64,000 bases of DNA, from contig NC_072897.1 in NCBI RefSeq assembly GCF_027943255.1, positions 25,172,044-25,236,043 on the forward strand. The letters are read 5' to 3'. Source of the stretch: Anastrepha obliqua. Its lineage: Eukaryota > Arthropoda > Insecta > Diptera > Tephritidae. Positions within the stretch are counted from its first letter, which is position 1. Each line of letters begins with the position of its first letter. The position numbers and the translations under genes are program-made. This document shows, piece after piece, positions 31,685-42,037 of this stretch. The notes beneath the pieces are model-generated. The model had not been told where the DNA came from, did not search any database, and worked only from the letters and a program-made list of their open reading frames with translations.

Positions 31685-32375
31685 CTTGATTTGACAACTT
31701 CAATAATATTTTTTCTTTTTCTTTTGATTTTTTCAATTGAATTTGAAAATTAATATAAATAATCAATTTATAGACGAAATATGTTGTTATTGTTATTAAT
31801 AACAAAGCCGTAAATGACCACCAAATGGGGTTTCTTTTTATTTCCTGTTTCATTGGAGTAAGTATATTAACATTGTCCAAATTCAGATCAATATTTTTTG
31901 TTTCAATGTATTCTTTTACAAAAAATGGTTTAAATTTTCCGTCTTTTAAATGGTTTAAGATTTTTCCTGTTGGATTTTCGTATTTTTTACTATCAATTGT
32001 TACATTATCCTGAAATGTTATCAAATAAACTCCATCTATTGTATGATTATTTACTGTATGAGTGCCTGATGCAATTATAGCACCATCTTTTACAATTTTT
32101 ATTAGCTCATTTTTTTCATTTATTTTTGTACAATTAGCGTGTCTATTATTCAACATATCTGAAAAACATGTATTATTTTCATTTATCATACAAAATGCAT
32201 CTTTTAATTCTTTTTTACAAAATTTTACTGAATAAAATTTATTTTCACATTTTATTATTTCATTTTCAATCCACAATTTTCCATCTTTCTGTGCCACAGC
32301 TATTGCCTTAAATAATTTACATACGTTTCTTACTTTTGGATACTTAATATAAATAACTTTCTCTTGTATAATCAA
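31647..32375 (-). CDS. env: Env-like membrane protein, shortened
   Basis: A 242-residue minus-strand frame in the env position downstream of integrase. It has a cysteine-bearing ectodomain (IKYPKVRNVCKLFKAI, DGKLWIENEIIKCENKF), one hydrophobic segment near residues 188-210 (WWSFTALLLITITTYFVYKL) and a basic cytoplasmic tail, which fits the C-terminal half of an errantivirus envelope. Errantivirus env proteins are usually about twice as long. The surface half, with the proteolytic site and fusion region, is not found between integrase and this frame. A hydrophobic leader-like reading in another frame near 32380-32410 suggests an internal deletion after the signal peptide. The C-terminus overlaps the LTR. 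Confidence 0.7.
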   Translation of the reverse strand: MIIQEKVIYIKYPKVRNVCKLFKAIAVAQKDGKLWIENEIIKCENKFYSVKFCKKELKDAFCMINENNTCFSDMLNNRHANCTKINEKNELIKIVKDGAIIASGTHTVNNHTIDGVYLITFQDNVTIDSKKYENPTGKILNHLKDGKFKPFFVKEYIETKNIDLNLDNVNILTPMKQEIKRNPIWWSFTALLLITITTYFVYKLIIYINFQIQLKKSKEKEKILLKLSNQELTPPIPHTTYQ

Positions 32376-32521
32376 TTATGTCTGATGTGATTATGGTGAC
32401 ATATAACGTTATTAATGAAATTAAACTTTAATATTGTCCTTATGAATTATTCTGTTTCTGCTTTGTATTTTAACCCTATTCCCTAAATCTTCTACTACTA
32501 TTTGTCTTTTATATTTGGGTT

Positions 32522-33274
32522 TTAGTTTTTGTTGTGATGCTCCAACATTTTTTCCTGAGCATTTTTTAACATATCCCTCATATTTCCATGTGCTTCCCTA
32601 TTAAACAAAATATTACAAGGCTTTTTACCTGTAACCGAATGAATTGTCTTATTATACTGCTGAACTGCCTTCATAATTGACTCATAATCACTTATTAAAC
32701 TATGTTCCTGCTTCAAACATCGAGATATTTCTATCAATGTGGAGTGAACCCTCTCTATTTGTCCGTTGCTAGTACTGTGACGTGGTGCACAGTAGTAAAT
32801 CTGTATGTTGAACCTTTCCATTAAAGACTTAAACTGTATCGTACTAAAACCTGGTTCGTTATCTATAACTATACTTTTAACATCTGGAAACGTTTGTAAA
32901 AGTTCTAAAATTTTATCTTCTAAATTTGTCTTATCCTCAATATATTTAATAACTAGATACTTCGAATAAGAATCCAAACACGTAATAAATTTTAATTTTT
33001 GAGCGAAAAAGATGTCTATATGGAGTTGTTCTCCTTCTTTTTCTGGTATAGGTGCTTCACCTATAGGAATTAATTTCGGATGCCTTTCATATTTATTATT
33101 ATTGCATATGTTGCAATTTTTTGCGTATTGTTTAAACTGTCTAACCATTAATGGCCAATAATATTCTTGTCTGATCTGAGCTAAGTTTTCCCTATAATTT
33201 CGGTGTGCCCTATTATGTGTTTGTTCAATAATTGCTCCCTGATCCTCGTTATTAGTGACATCATTAGCGAACAA
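32522..33274 (-). CDS. Errantivirus integrase
   Basis: A 250-residue frame with the retroviral-type integrase. The N-terminal zinc finger has H-x3-H in THNRAHRNY and paired cysteines in CNICNNNK. The catalytic core shows LHIDIFF (first Asp), IVIDNEPGF (second Asp) and a Glu in GQIERVHS. A C-terminal basic region continues in another frame to about 32420 (PKYKRQIVVEDLGNRVKIQ). Integrase inserts the element DNA into the host chromosome. The first residues overlap the end of the RT frame: a frameshift near 33275 separates integrase from RT/RNase H. The D-D-E residues are all present. Confidence 0.9.
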   Translation of the reverse strand: MFANDVTNNEDQGAIIEQTHNRAHRNYRENLAQIRQEYYWPLMVRQFKQYAKNCNICNNNKYERHPKLIPIGEAPIPEKEGEQLHIDIFFAQKLKFITCLDSYSKYLVIKYIEDKTNLEDKILELLQTFPDVKSIVIDNEPGFSTIQFKSLMERFNIQIYYCAPRHSTSNGQIERVHSTLIEISRCLKQEHSLISDYESIMKAVQQYNKTIHSVTGKKPCNILFNREAHGNMRDMLKNAQEKMLEHHNKN

Positions 33275-35352
33275 TTTAGTAATATATATAAAAATTTCAC
33301 TGTTGGAAATGCTTCTCTTAACACATTTTTTATTTCACAAATCACCTCAGGCGTGCAGTATATTCCCGTAACCACCTTTGGATTCATATATTCCTTCAAA
33401 ATACTAACTATATTTTGCGGTATGTCATACTCAATTAAAAATCGTTTGTTATTAAAATTAGAAATGGTCTCTAAGACGGTTATTCTTGCCCCCCATCCAT
33501 TTATTAGAATCTGCTGTTTAAAGTGGTTCAGTGCCTTTTTTGTTTCATGAATCTGATATTCATCACTGCTTTCCGCAGAGTGTTGAGTATTTGTTACCGA
33601 ATCAATTGATTGATTCGATTCCTCAGAACTTGTTAAATTATTCAGTATCTGTCTTGACAATGCGTCAGCAACAACATTTGTTGCCCCTGGTTTATAAATT
33701 ATTTTCGGTGAAAATTCCTCAATAAAGGATCTCCATCTTTTTATTTTAATATTCGGGTTTCTTTCAGAAACCGCAAATGACAAAGGTTGATGGTCAGTGT
33801 GAATTTCTAGATCACTCACACCGTAAAGATAATTCCTCAAAGTTTTCAATGCCCAGACTATGGCATATAACTCCTTTTCATTGGTTGCATAATTCTTTTC
33901 CGTGGAATTCAATGTTTTTGAAATAAATACAATGGGTTTTCCTTCCTGTGATAACACAGCACCCAAAGCTACATTTGACGCATCTGTAGTCAAAACAAAC
34001 TTTTTATTATAATCAGGTTGCGTTAATTGCACCTGTTGAGACAATAAATTCTTTAATCTTTCACAAGCAGCTATTCCCTCTTGATCCAGATTAATCATCT
34101 TCTTTTTTGATAAATGTTGGGAAATCCTTCCATTTTCCCCTTGCAAATACACAGTCAATGGTTTTGATACAACTGCATAATTTTCTATGAATTTCCTATA
34201 ATATCCCGTCAATCCCAAAAATCCTCGCAATTGACGTAATGTTCCTGGTATCGGGTAATTCTGTATGGCTTCGACCTTTTTTGGGTCTGTTTTAATAATA
34301 TTCTTGGCTACCACATATCTTAGAAATTCTACTTCCTCTTGATAAAATTTTGATTTTTCAGACGATATTTTCATATTTGCCCCCCTTAATACTTCATTTA
34401 CTAAACTCAAATGCCTTTTATGTTCCTCCAAACTTTTTGAAAAAATTATTACGTCGTCAACATAAACGTGACAAAACTTCCCTATATATTTCTTTAATAC
34501 GTTATCCATAGCTCGCTGAAAAATGCTTGGCGCATTCTTCAATCCAAACGGCATTCGTAAAAACTCATACTTTCCATTATTCACTGAGAATGCTGTCTTC
34601 TCTATATCGCCTTCCTTCATTAATATCTGGTAAAATCCAGACTCTAAAACAATTGTGGAAAAGTATTTTGACTTTCCCAAATTCGTAAGTATAATTTCGG
34701 GGTTTGGCATCGGGTACCTATCCGATATTGTTTTCTCATTAATTTTTTTGAAGTCGATTACCAATCGTAACTTCGGACTTCCATCGTCATTTGTCCCTTT
34801 CTTTGGAACCACCCATACTGGAGAGTTGTATGGGCTTTTACTTTCCCTAATTATTCCCTTTTGCAACAAATTTTGAATTTCATCATTAACAAAATTATTT
34901 ACCGACATTGGGTAAGGATATTGCTTAGACCAAATTGGTCTTTCCTCAGTTGTTCGTATTTCTGCTTTTATATCTGTACGAAAAGGCAAATTTAAGTTGA
35001 CATCCCCATGTATTGTCAAAATTTCATTACTTGCTTCATTTTGCAAATCTTTTATTATTTCTTTCTCGTCACTAGATTTTTTTCCGACCCTTAAAAACTG
35101 ACAAGAGCCCTCAGTTAATATGTTATTTATACTATTTTCATTCTGCACTAATTTTCCAGTAATTACCTGATACTTGGATAATTCTTCAGGAGTTAATTTT
35201 TCTGATTTTCTTTTACCTTTTTCCCTTCTTTTTTTTGTTTTTATTTTATTGTTTTCCGGTGTCTTTTTTCCCGAAACAGCTTTCCATAAGCATTTATTAT
35301 CTTTGTTGCCGGTATTCCCATCGGCGGGCGCCTTAAGACTTTCCTGTCTCAA
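33181..35352 (-). CDS. pol: Errantivirus reverse transcriptase and RNase H
   Basis: A 723-residue frame. RT begins with RPIWSKQYPYPMSVNNFV and SPYNSPVWVVPKK, then RLVIDFKKINE. Palm motif A reads TIVLESGFYQI: the catalytic aspartate usual at this place is valine (codon GTT, near 34650). FLRMPFGLKNAPSIFQRAM and the active-site YVDD follow, then GYYRKFIENY. RNase H shows LTTDASNVALGAVLSQ, ATNEKELYAIVWALKT and IHTDHQPL. A chromodomain-like end is absent; the last part reads into the integrase zinc finger in the wrong frame. The Asp-to-Val change should abolish polymerisation although the frame is long and open. Confidence 0.92.
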   Translation of the reverse strand: MRQESLKAPADGNTGNKDNKCLWKAVSGKKTPENNKIKTKKRREKGKRKSEKLTPEELSKYQVITGKLVQNENSINNILTEGSCQFLRVGKKSSDEKEIIKDLQNEASNEILTIHGDVNLNLPFRTDIKAEIRTTEERPIWSKQYPYPMSVNNFVNDEIQNLLQKGIIRESKSPYNSPVWVVPKKGTNDDGSPKLRLVIDFKKINEKTISDRYPMPNPEIILTNLGKSKYFSTIVLESGFYQILMKEGDIEKTAFSVNNGKYEFLRMPFGLKNAPSIFQRAMDNVLKKYIGKFCHVYVDDVIIFSKSLEEHKRHLSLVNEVLRGANMKISSEKSKFYQEEVEFLRYVVAKNIIKTDPKKVEAIQNYPIPGTLRQLRGFLGLTGYYRKFIENYAVVSKPLTVYLQGENGRISQHLSKKKMINLDQEGIAACERLKNLLSQQVQLTQPDYNKKFVLTTDASNVALGAVLSQEGKPIVFISKTLNSTEKNYATNEKELYAIVWALKTLRNYLYGVSDLEIHTDHQPLSFAVSERNPNIKIKRWRSFIEEFSPKIIYKPGATNVVADALSRQILNNLTSSEESNQSIDSVTNTQHSAESSDEYQIHETKKALNHFKQQILINGWGARITVLETISNFNNKRFLIEYDIPQNIVSILKEYMNPKVVTGIYCTPEVICEIKNVLREAFPTVKFLYILLNCSLMMSLITRIREQLLNKHIIGHTEIIGKT

Positions 35353-35468
35353 GGGGTTTGAATAGTTTAAATCTTTTTTAATATTTTTAATTTCATTTTT
35401 TCCTTTTAATAGGCCGGTATTATCATCGGCAGGCGCCTTAAGACTATTTTGTCACAAGGGGTTTAAAT
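35308..35468 (-). repeat. Duplicated block in protease-RT linker
   Basis: About 35308-35368 and 35412-35468 are two similar copies of one block, sharing GGCGCCTTAAGAC and a CAAGGGGTTT(G/A)AA end, about 104 bp apart. The duplication lies between the protease and RT frames and may be why the frames are separated here. Confidence 0.7.
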
Positions 35469-35769
35469 TATTTAAATCATTTAGAAAATGTATTCTTTCT
35501 TTTTGATCATTTCCATAAACCAACATTCGACCCGGAATATCAATCCTGGACCCGATTTTATCTAAAAAACTGACTCCAATTAAGAGATCGCTCTCTAAAT
35601 TATCAATCTCGTAAAATCGCTCCTGAATCCCAAACAAGTTGATATTATGAAAATACTCTATGATGGTCGAACCATTAATGGTCCTTACCCTCTTCTTAAT
35701 AGCTAAAACATTTTTGTTGTTGTATATTCCCGCCCGTATATAAGAACTTGTTGCCCCCGTATCTATCAA
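35452..35769 (-). CDS. Errantivirus protease
   Basis: A 105-residue frame with the retropepsin active site MIDTGATSSYI at the start, then a LLIGVSFLDKIGSRID segment that matches the conserved L-x-G-x-(D/S)-FL core. It cleaves the gag-pol polyprotein. The frame is open at both ends of the domain. Gag is in another frame upstream, as expected where pol is reached by frameshifting. Confidence 0.85.
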   Translation of the reverse strand: MIDTGATSSYIRAGIYNNKNVLAIKKRVRTINGSTIIEYFHNINLFGIQERFYEIDNLESDLLIGVSFLDKIGSRIDIPGRMLVYGNDQKERIHFLNDLNNLNPL

Positions 35770-35828
35770 TATTCTAAAGATTTACCCAGTTTTTTTATCT
35801 GATTTAATGATATAGGGCAAATCAGGAT

Positions 35829-36926
35829 TTATTCTAAAAAATGGTTTTCATTTATGTTATTTATCCTTTGCATCTTTTGCTGAGGCTGAGTGCTGACTTG
35901 AGTATTTGCGTTGGCCCTTTTGGGTATGCTATTTTGTTGGTAATTAGGTTGGAAATTACCCCTATTTCCTACTCGCGGTTGGTTTGAAAGCCCAATCCTA
36001 GGTCTATTTAATAATTGCATCGACTCATCTACGTCCATTGGTTCTGGATGATTTTGCCTTGACTCATTTATTGGGGTTATCCTTGTTGGATACCTTAAAT
36101 TATTTTGAAAATTTTGAGTCCTTCGATTTCCCTGTGGAGGACTTCGTGAACCAATTGCTTGGTAATTTTTTGAAAATTGAAGAGCAAATTGTGCTCGCAT
36201 CTGATTTGAATAAAGCTCTTGCGCTTTTGCAAGAGCATTTGGAAGATCTTTTGGTGCCAATGTGAACAAAATTTGATCCAATGGGTGGTTAAGCCCAGTT
36301 ATGAAAGTCCTTAGAGCTGCTTCCCTATTTTTCTTATTTAGTTCTTTGGTTATGGCAGAACCAGTGCCATGGGTCATTATTATTTTGTTGATTAACAACG
36401 TCAACTTCTTATTAACTTCATTATAGAACTCTACTAAAGTCCTAGAACCTTATTTCAGGACACTCATCTCTTGCTCTATTATATGGCAAGGTCTCTTATC
36501 TGCATATGCAAAGTCCAATCGACTCAAAATGGCGTCGAAATTCAGGACAGTGCCATGGTTTGTCAAGATATCGTTAGCATCCTGCGTTATTTTATTTCGC
36601 AAGATTGTCAATGCGGCAAAGTATTTTTTACTCCCTCTAATATATAATGACATGGAGTTATTAGCGGCTTCACGCCAACTAACATAATTAGTAATTTTTC
36701 CTTTAAATTCAGGAAGGGACTTAATTACGTCTAAATTTTCCTCACACTGTATGGTTGAGTCAATACTTTCGACTGAATATTCAATCACGTTGTTGGAAGA
36801 ACCCAAATTCTGGAGCTGGCGTCTAACTTGCTCCAATTCGCTATGTAATGAAGCGGTGCTAGCCGCTATCAGCCTGGACACTACATCCATATTAACTGAA
36901 TTGTTGTTGTTATTTGCTACTGACAT
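35829..36926 (-). pseudogene. gag: Errantivirus gag with one stop codon
   Basis: The frame starts at 36926 (MSVANNNNNSVNMDVVSRLI) and is interrupted by one in-frame TAA just below 36450. It reopens in the same frame and runs to 35829 (from ...RTFITGLNHPLDQILFTLAP to NINENHFLE). The middle resembles the capsid region of gypsy-type gags (IKSLPEFKG near residue 70, FITGL.HPL). The C-terminus is Gln/Asn/Arg-rich without a CCHC knuckle, as in many errantivirus gags. A single nonsense change is the only visible defect. Confidence 0.82.
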
Positions 36927-37084
36927 CTTAGAGAATCTATTTATTAAGTTATCCAGCTTATTTTTTGTTTACATATATTTTTCTTGGGCACTTTGTTGCA
37001 CTGTGGTTATCCCTACACTTTTCACAATAATTCAATCTCTTATAACCTAAGCTAGAAGGACTATTTCCCATTAATAATAATATA

Positions 37085-37625
37085 TAAAGTTTCAAACCTT
37101 AATGTAGTTACCGCTACCGAATTCAGGATCCTTGCTCTTCGTGTCATCAGATATACGTGTCATCCTATATATGTATGATGCCTTCTTGCCTTTGTTGATT
37201 ATAATTTTTGATGTTATTCCAACGATTAATTATTGTTCTTTCCTTCTGCTCTTTATATCACCAGAAGTTGTCCTATATATGTATGATGCCTTCTTGCCGT
37301 TGTTGATTATAATTTTGTTATCGTTCCACAATTTTTCTTCAGTTTATTTAATTGTTATCCTATTCACAGGATACTTGTTTGTTATTTTTGTTTTAGCAAC
37401 TAGAGATTTTTGTCTCTTTTTTAAATGTTCCCGAAACTTATAATTTTTCAGATTTTGTTTTGGTAACTAGAGATTTTTGTCTCTTTTTTAAATGTTCCCG
37501 AAACTTATAATTTTTCAGATTTTGTTTTCACTTTTCTCCTATTAAGAGGATACTTGTTTGTTAATTTTGTTTTGGTAACTAGAGATTTTTGTCTCTTTTT
37601 ACATGTTACCATAGGAGACTTTAAA
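37085..37625 (-). repeat. Leader with two sets of direct repeats
   Basis: Between the 5' LTR and gag are two tandem families. Two units of about 113 bp share CCTATATATGTATGATGCC with TTGTTGATTATAATTTT (about 37160-37320). Three units of about 70-100 bp share AACTAGAGATTTTTGTCTC with AAATGTTCCCGAAAC (about 37395-37615). Repeat-rich untranslated leaders occur in errantiviruses such as gypsy, where an insulator lies at this place. Insulator function here is untested. Confidence 0.75.
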
Positions 37626-37645
37626 AATCTCCTGGCAGGATCGCC
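37626..37645 (-). promoter_or_regulatory. Primer binding site, Arg tRNA-like
   Basis: Directly inside the 5' LTR, the minus strand reads TGGCGATCCTGCCAGGA. This is complementary to a tRNA 3' end TCCTGGCAGGATCGCCA, which I recall as an insect arginine tRNA (ACG type). The exact tRNA should be confirmed by search. Confidence 0.7.
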
Positions 37646-38138
37646 ACTTAACTTTCGCACGGAGCGTGGAGGTTTTTAAAAATTAAACCATCTTGCTTGG
37701 TGTTTCAATAATAAGTCTGCCTCTCTTTATTCATTCCTTCTTATTTATAACATATTTTCTTACTACTACATTCATAACCCTAGCTTAAATATGTGTGAGG
37801 TTTAGGATTCTATGTTTATCTTAATTCTATGGAAAGCGGACCATAAGTGTTAGGTGACGGCCGCTTCCTTCATTAGCAAAGTGTCAATGACATATTTGAC
37901 ACTTTCACTATTAATACATAAGTGCTTCTATTATTTATTGGGAATTTGTGTGTGGTCTTAAATTATGGATTTGTGTGTGGTCTTAAATTATGGTTAAATG
38001 TTTACATTATTGGTAATTTGTGTGTGGTCTTAAATTATGGTTAAATGTTTACATTATTGGTAAGTAGTGTGTGGTCTTAAATTATGGTTAAATGTTTACA
38101 TTATTGGTAAGTAGTGTGTGGTATGGGTGGTGTTAACT
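37646..38138 (-). repeat. 5' LTR of the errantivirus
   Basis: About 493 bp, near-identical to 31193-31684. It contains the same 49-bp tandem units (about 37960-38110) and should hold the promoter of the element. Confidence 0.92.
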
Positions 38139-38142
38139 TACA
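38139..38142. repeat. TACA target duplication, right (errantivirus)
   Basis: Copy of 31189-31192 after the outer end of the 5' LTR. Confidence 0.8.
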
Positions 38143-39250
38143 CGCATATGCAAAAGAAAATTGATTGAGCATTTGTTAGGCAGGAATTCGATCATTCGGA
38201 TATTTACTCCCTAATTATTGCATGAAGTATAAGGCGATGTTCGTGAAATATAATATAAATATATATATATAAATATGAAATATATATAAGGCGGTTGCTG
38301 CAGTGCATACATATGCGTGCAACACTATATTTATTAAAGATGCAATTAAACTTAGTTGTCCCATATACGCAAATACGTTTTTTCGAAGTGTCCTTTTATT
38401 TATTTTAAATTTCAAAGTTCTATACTATCTAGAAAGTGCATACGTATATAATTCCCTGTAATAAAATGTAAATTGAAAGAAATTTCGTTTGCCAAAGGAA
38501 CAAATAAATACATATTCAAAAGTAAATATGATAAGGCGATGCGCGTGAGGTAGGTCATGGTTGCTTCAGTGCGTATGCACATACAAATGTAACACTATAA
38601 GAATTGAAGATGCGATTGAACTTTTGCACAAACATAACTAACATAATATACTTATGTACATATGTATACTATATTGAGCAACACTTGTATGCTCTATGAA
38701 TTCTTATCTAAAATTAATTTCGACTCGAAAAATTAGTAAAAATTTGTAAAAAGTTTTAAATTTACTAAAACGCACACAACAAAATGTGAGGACGTTTTAT
38801 AATGTATTTTGTTTAAATTTTTTTTTAATTAAATCAACAAACATTAAACTTAGTTTGATTTTAAATGTTGACGCATAATTCAAACTTTCTCATCATTTCA
38901 GTTTGTTTGAAAATATAAATTGAATAAAATTACGTTTATCAAGGGAATATAAAAACGCCCAAGCAAATTGCTTGGAAAATGCCGTCGGCATTCGTCAATT
39001 TGATTTCATACAAAAACCAAAAACTGAGCAGAGCCAATGTACTTGTACATTATTCACTGTAATCAGCTCTTTTAAGAAGTTCTCCTCTGTCGAGTTGAGC
39101 GAGGTGAAAAAGTCTTCGCGGTTTCACCCCATTTTTGATAAATCACACTATTCGTAACTCATGAGCAGCGTTGCCGCGTATAAATTTCCAAGCAGAAAAT
39201 GTTTCAAAATGTATCAAACTCATCAACGGCAACAATAGTTTTTTTCAGCG
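38143..39250. other. AT-rich unassigned spacer
   Basis: Contains a TA-rich tract near 38255-38290 and short GTGCATAC-like repeats. I see no recognisable gene or element. Confidence 0.5.
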
Positions 39251-39541
39251 TTAACCGATTTTGCGATTTGTGCGATTTTCAAGCACAACATCCTTTACTT
39301 TTCCGATGTTTTCGTCGTTTACTGATGTTGCTGGACGACGTTCATGAGGCAAGTTTTCAACCGATTCAAGCCGTACCCTCTTGTACCACTGGAAAACACG
39401 TGCACGCGATAGAGCAGAGTCCCCATAGGTTGTCTGCAACATTTTTAAGGCGTCTGAAGCCGAAATTTTGTTGGAATAACAAAATTTCAAACAAATTCTT
39501 TGTTCAACTTGAATTTCCATCGTTAAATTCGAAGAACACAC
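39251..39541 (-). pseudogene. Mariner transposase N-terminal fragment
   Basis: The 96-residue frame carries VEQRICLKFCYSNKISASDA, then ALSRARVFQWYKRV and ERRPATSVNDENIGKVKDVV. These are the two helix-turn-helix DNA-binding motifs at the start of mariner transposases of the irritans type. The catalytic domain is absent: downstream (towards 39170) the sequence is not transposase-like. It is an isolated 5' piece. Confidence 0.85.
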
Positions 39542-40602
39542 TCGAGCTTGACTTGTTTACAGTAGCACAGAAAACAAACTATGTGACATATCACGCTGAA
39601 ATTTGCCATGTAAGCTTATAACAGTCCTACCAAAAAACAAAAAATTTATTTTTGCCATATGTCATCCGCGGACCGTTTTATTGATAACGTCTCGTTCATA
39701 TTTGAGCAGAAGTACTTTTCCTGCAATATACACAAAATGCATTACCATTTTGTTTGTCCAGCCAATGAAATACTTCCTTCCAATTTTCTCTGAAACGACG
39801 TTCATATGTGTTGGATGTTGAAGATCTAAACGAATTTATTGCAAATTAAATGAATCTATTTTTGCAAATTAAATGAATGTATGTATGCATGGATGTGTAT
39901 ATTTTACAATTACATCCATATGTACATACACACACATTGCACATACGCTCATCAGTGTTGTCAAAACAAAATTGAGCCGAAAATACAAAAGAAGTCAGGG
40001 TTATGTTTCTGTATAAGAGTTGCCAAAGAAAAATTTTAGCATTTCTAAAATTTTAGTAATGAAAGAACATAAATTTGTCTTAATTTTAATTGCCCCTATG
40101 CAAATTTAAAATTAATTTAGAGAAATAAGCAAAATGTATCAAAATAGGGCATTTCGTAATAAAGAAGTATCTATGTATCAAATCACTAAATTTGATATAT
40201 TAATTGAGCTAAGCCAATTGTGCTATCAGATGTGACAGGTGAAATTGTACCAAGCACACGTACGCGCAATTTGTGATATAAATAGAAAAGTTACGAAAAT
40301 AAAAGTTATTATTAGTTAAAATTAACTTAATTTAAAATAACAGCTGCCAAAAACAGCTTGGTAGCCGAACATTTCTAGCTCATCCCGACGTGATTGTCGC
40401 GTGTTTTACTTGTGTAAAAAAATAAAATAAAAATTATTAAATATTTGTACATCTCCGTTAACACTCCGAAAACTTTTGTTACGGTAGTTAATTATTGTCG
40501 CGTAGTGGTGCCTAATACCTACCTACCTAATGAATAAAACCGTTGGTAGTTTTGGCGGGATTTGTAAAATAGAGCTAAATATATTTACGGCTAAAAATAA
40601 AC
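39542..40602. other. Unassigned stretch, AT-rich
   Basis: Nothing clearly recognisable. The segment around 40330-40580 has the look of an LTR-to-leader junction (AATAAAACCG, then TTTTGGCGGGA) just upstream of a BEL/Pao fragment, but I could not find a second copy to prove an LTR. Confidence 0.4.
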
Positions 40603-41192
40603 TTGCGCCGTTTTCTATTTATCAACTTCTTCAACGGCTCAGACGTTCTTCATTACATTTCTTATGCAGACAAGGAAACCTTCCTAAAATATGATGAAGC
40701 TAGCAACATCACTAAAACTATGAGACTCACTTGGGATCCCTTTAAAAATTATTTATTGTTTTCCTTACCGCGACACCCTGGGGGTACCAGAAATTCTAAA
40801 CGGTCTGCATTATCTACAATAGCTCACTCTTACGAATCGCTAGGTTTGATTGGCTCCACACTGACTAGGCGAAAATTCTCTTACAGTGAATGTGGAGAGA
40901 CAAGGTCGAATGGGACGAGAGTTTGCCGCTCTCACTGTACACATATTGGCTTCAAAGACATCAGTACAGTATCATTTCCAGATTCGTGTGTAGTACTATC
41001 ATGGCTACAAAAAGAACTATAGCATACATACATAAGTTCACGAAAGGCGCAAGATCGTTAAAATCATCCCATCTTGCATCCGTGTGGAACTCAACCAAGA
41101 ATGATAGAAACAAGATTGCGCCCATCAGAGCGTACGTGACGTCACGTTTGCTGAGTTGTGCAGTATTGCCAACCATTTGCTCTTCGCAATAA
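40603..41192 (+). pseudogene. BEL/Pao pol fragment, frameshifted
   Basis: 40603-41022 reads MRLTWDPFKNYLLFSLP, then KRSALSTIAHSYESLGLIGS. These correspond to the V-L-G-L-x-W-D and K-R-x-x-L-S-x-I-A-x-x-Y-D-P-L-G motifs of BEL/Pao pol, downstream of the RT active site. A frame change near 40885 leads into MWRDKVEWDESLPLSLYTYW (from 40890), the next conserved W-x-W-D-x-x-L-P block. Both parts are short and end in stops. No LTRs are identified. Confidence 0.7.
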
Positions 41193-41317
41193 ACTTAGTG
41201 CTTTTTTATACCGAAAATTTTGAAGTTTCGTGTTTGTTTCTTTTTGCGTTTAATTTAAAGCTACCGAAACTGTAAGTTAAAAAAACTGTATTATTAAAGA
41301 AAGAATGTTATAAAAGG

Positions 41318-41385
41318 TCACTCTGAGAAGATTTTAGTGCTAAGGAAAATTAGTTGATTCTTATAAAATTTAGTATTTTGAAAAA
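41318..41385 (+). repeat. Direct repeat, copy 1
   Basis: CTCTGAGAAGATTTTAGTGC and the following about 45 bases recur with changes at 42038-42105. It may be the two ends of an unrecognised element of about 0.8 kb. Confidence 0.6.
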
Positions 41386-42037
41386 ATGGTGGGAAAAATC
41401 TTAAATATTTTGCAAATCATATTAAATTGTTCAACCAAGTCGTGGATCTACACATTTTATAGTGTCTAATATTGTTGCACAGCCGCTGATAAGATTGAAC
41501 AATGTGTGAATGTGGATTTTAATAGTGCTGATGGAGTTGCGCCAGGAGAAGTGCCTTGAACGGATGGTGCCACTGGATGGATGGCGGAGGCAGTGTACTC
41601 AGTCCGTGGATCGGTGCTCAGTTACTATTCCTATAGACATTTTAAAACATTTAACTTAAATTTATTTAAATATTATAAACATATGTATGATATAGACTTA
41701 TGCGTGCACATATTTGTGATCACAAACAAACCGTTTTTGTAGGCTTAAGAATTGCATCTATGGAACAGTGATCAGCTTATGCAGTTATTTATATGATTAA
41801 AGATATAGATATTATTGTTTGTTATGAAAAATATATATGCATATTGAGAATTTTTCACTGCACATTTCATGTTTTCTTATTTTTCACTTATACGAGTACA
41901 CTTTCACGAATTATCTTATTTTTGCGTAAATATTCACTAAAACGTTTGTTACCGTTTGTTCTTATTAACGCACATTTCAAAGAAGAAACGAATATTCATA
42001 AACATCAACAATAACCGCAATCATGGGCAATGTGACC

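Larger units (their letters stand above)
31193..38138 (-). mobile_element. Errantivirus-like Ty3/gypsy element, complete but defective
   Basis: A 6.95-kb LTR element on the minus strand with TACA target duplications and two LTRs of about 492 bp that differ at only a handful of positions. From 5' to 3' it has the LTR, a primer site, a repeat-rich leader, gag (35829-36926), protease (35452-35769), RT/RNase H (33181-35352), integrase (32522-33274), a shortened env (31647-32375) and the 3' LTR. The near-identical LTRs indicate a recent insertion. Even so, gag has one stop, pol has a frameshift between RT and integrase, RT has a substituted catalytic residue, and env lacks its first half. Confidence 0.92.

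Noticed and set aside
40961..41176. Hydrophobic 71-residue minus-strand ORF that looks like a membrane protein
   Set aside because: It is antisense to the BEL/Pao pol fragment on the plus strand, whose motifs are clear; the hydrophobicity is a by-product.
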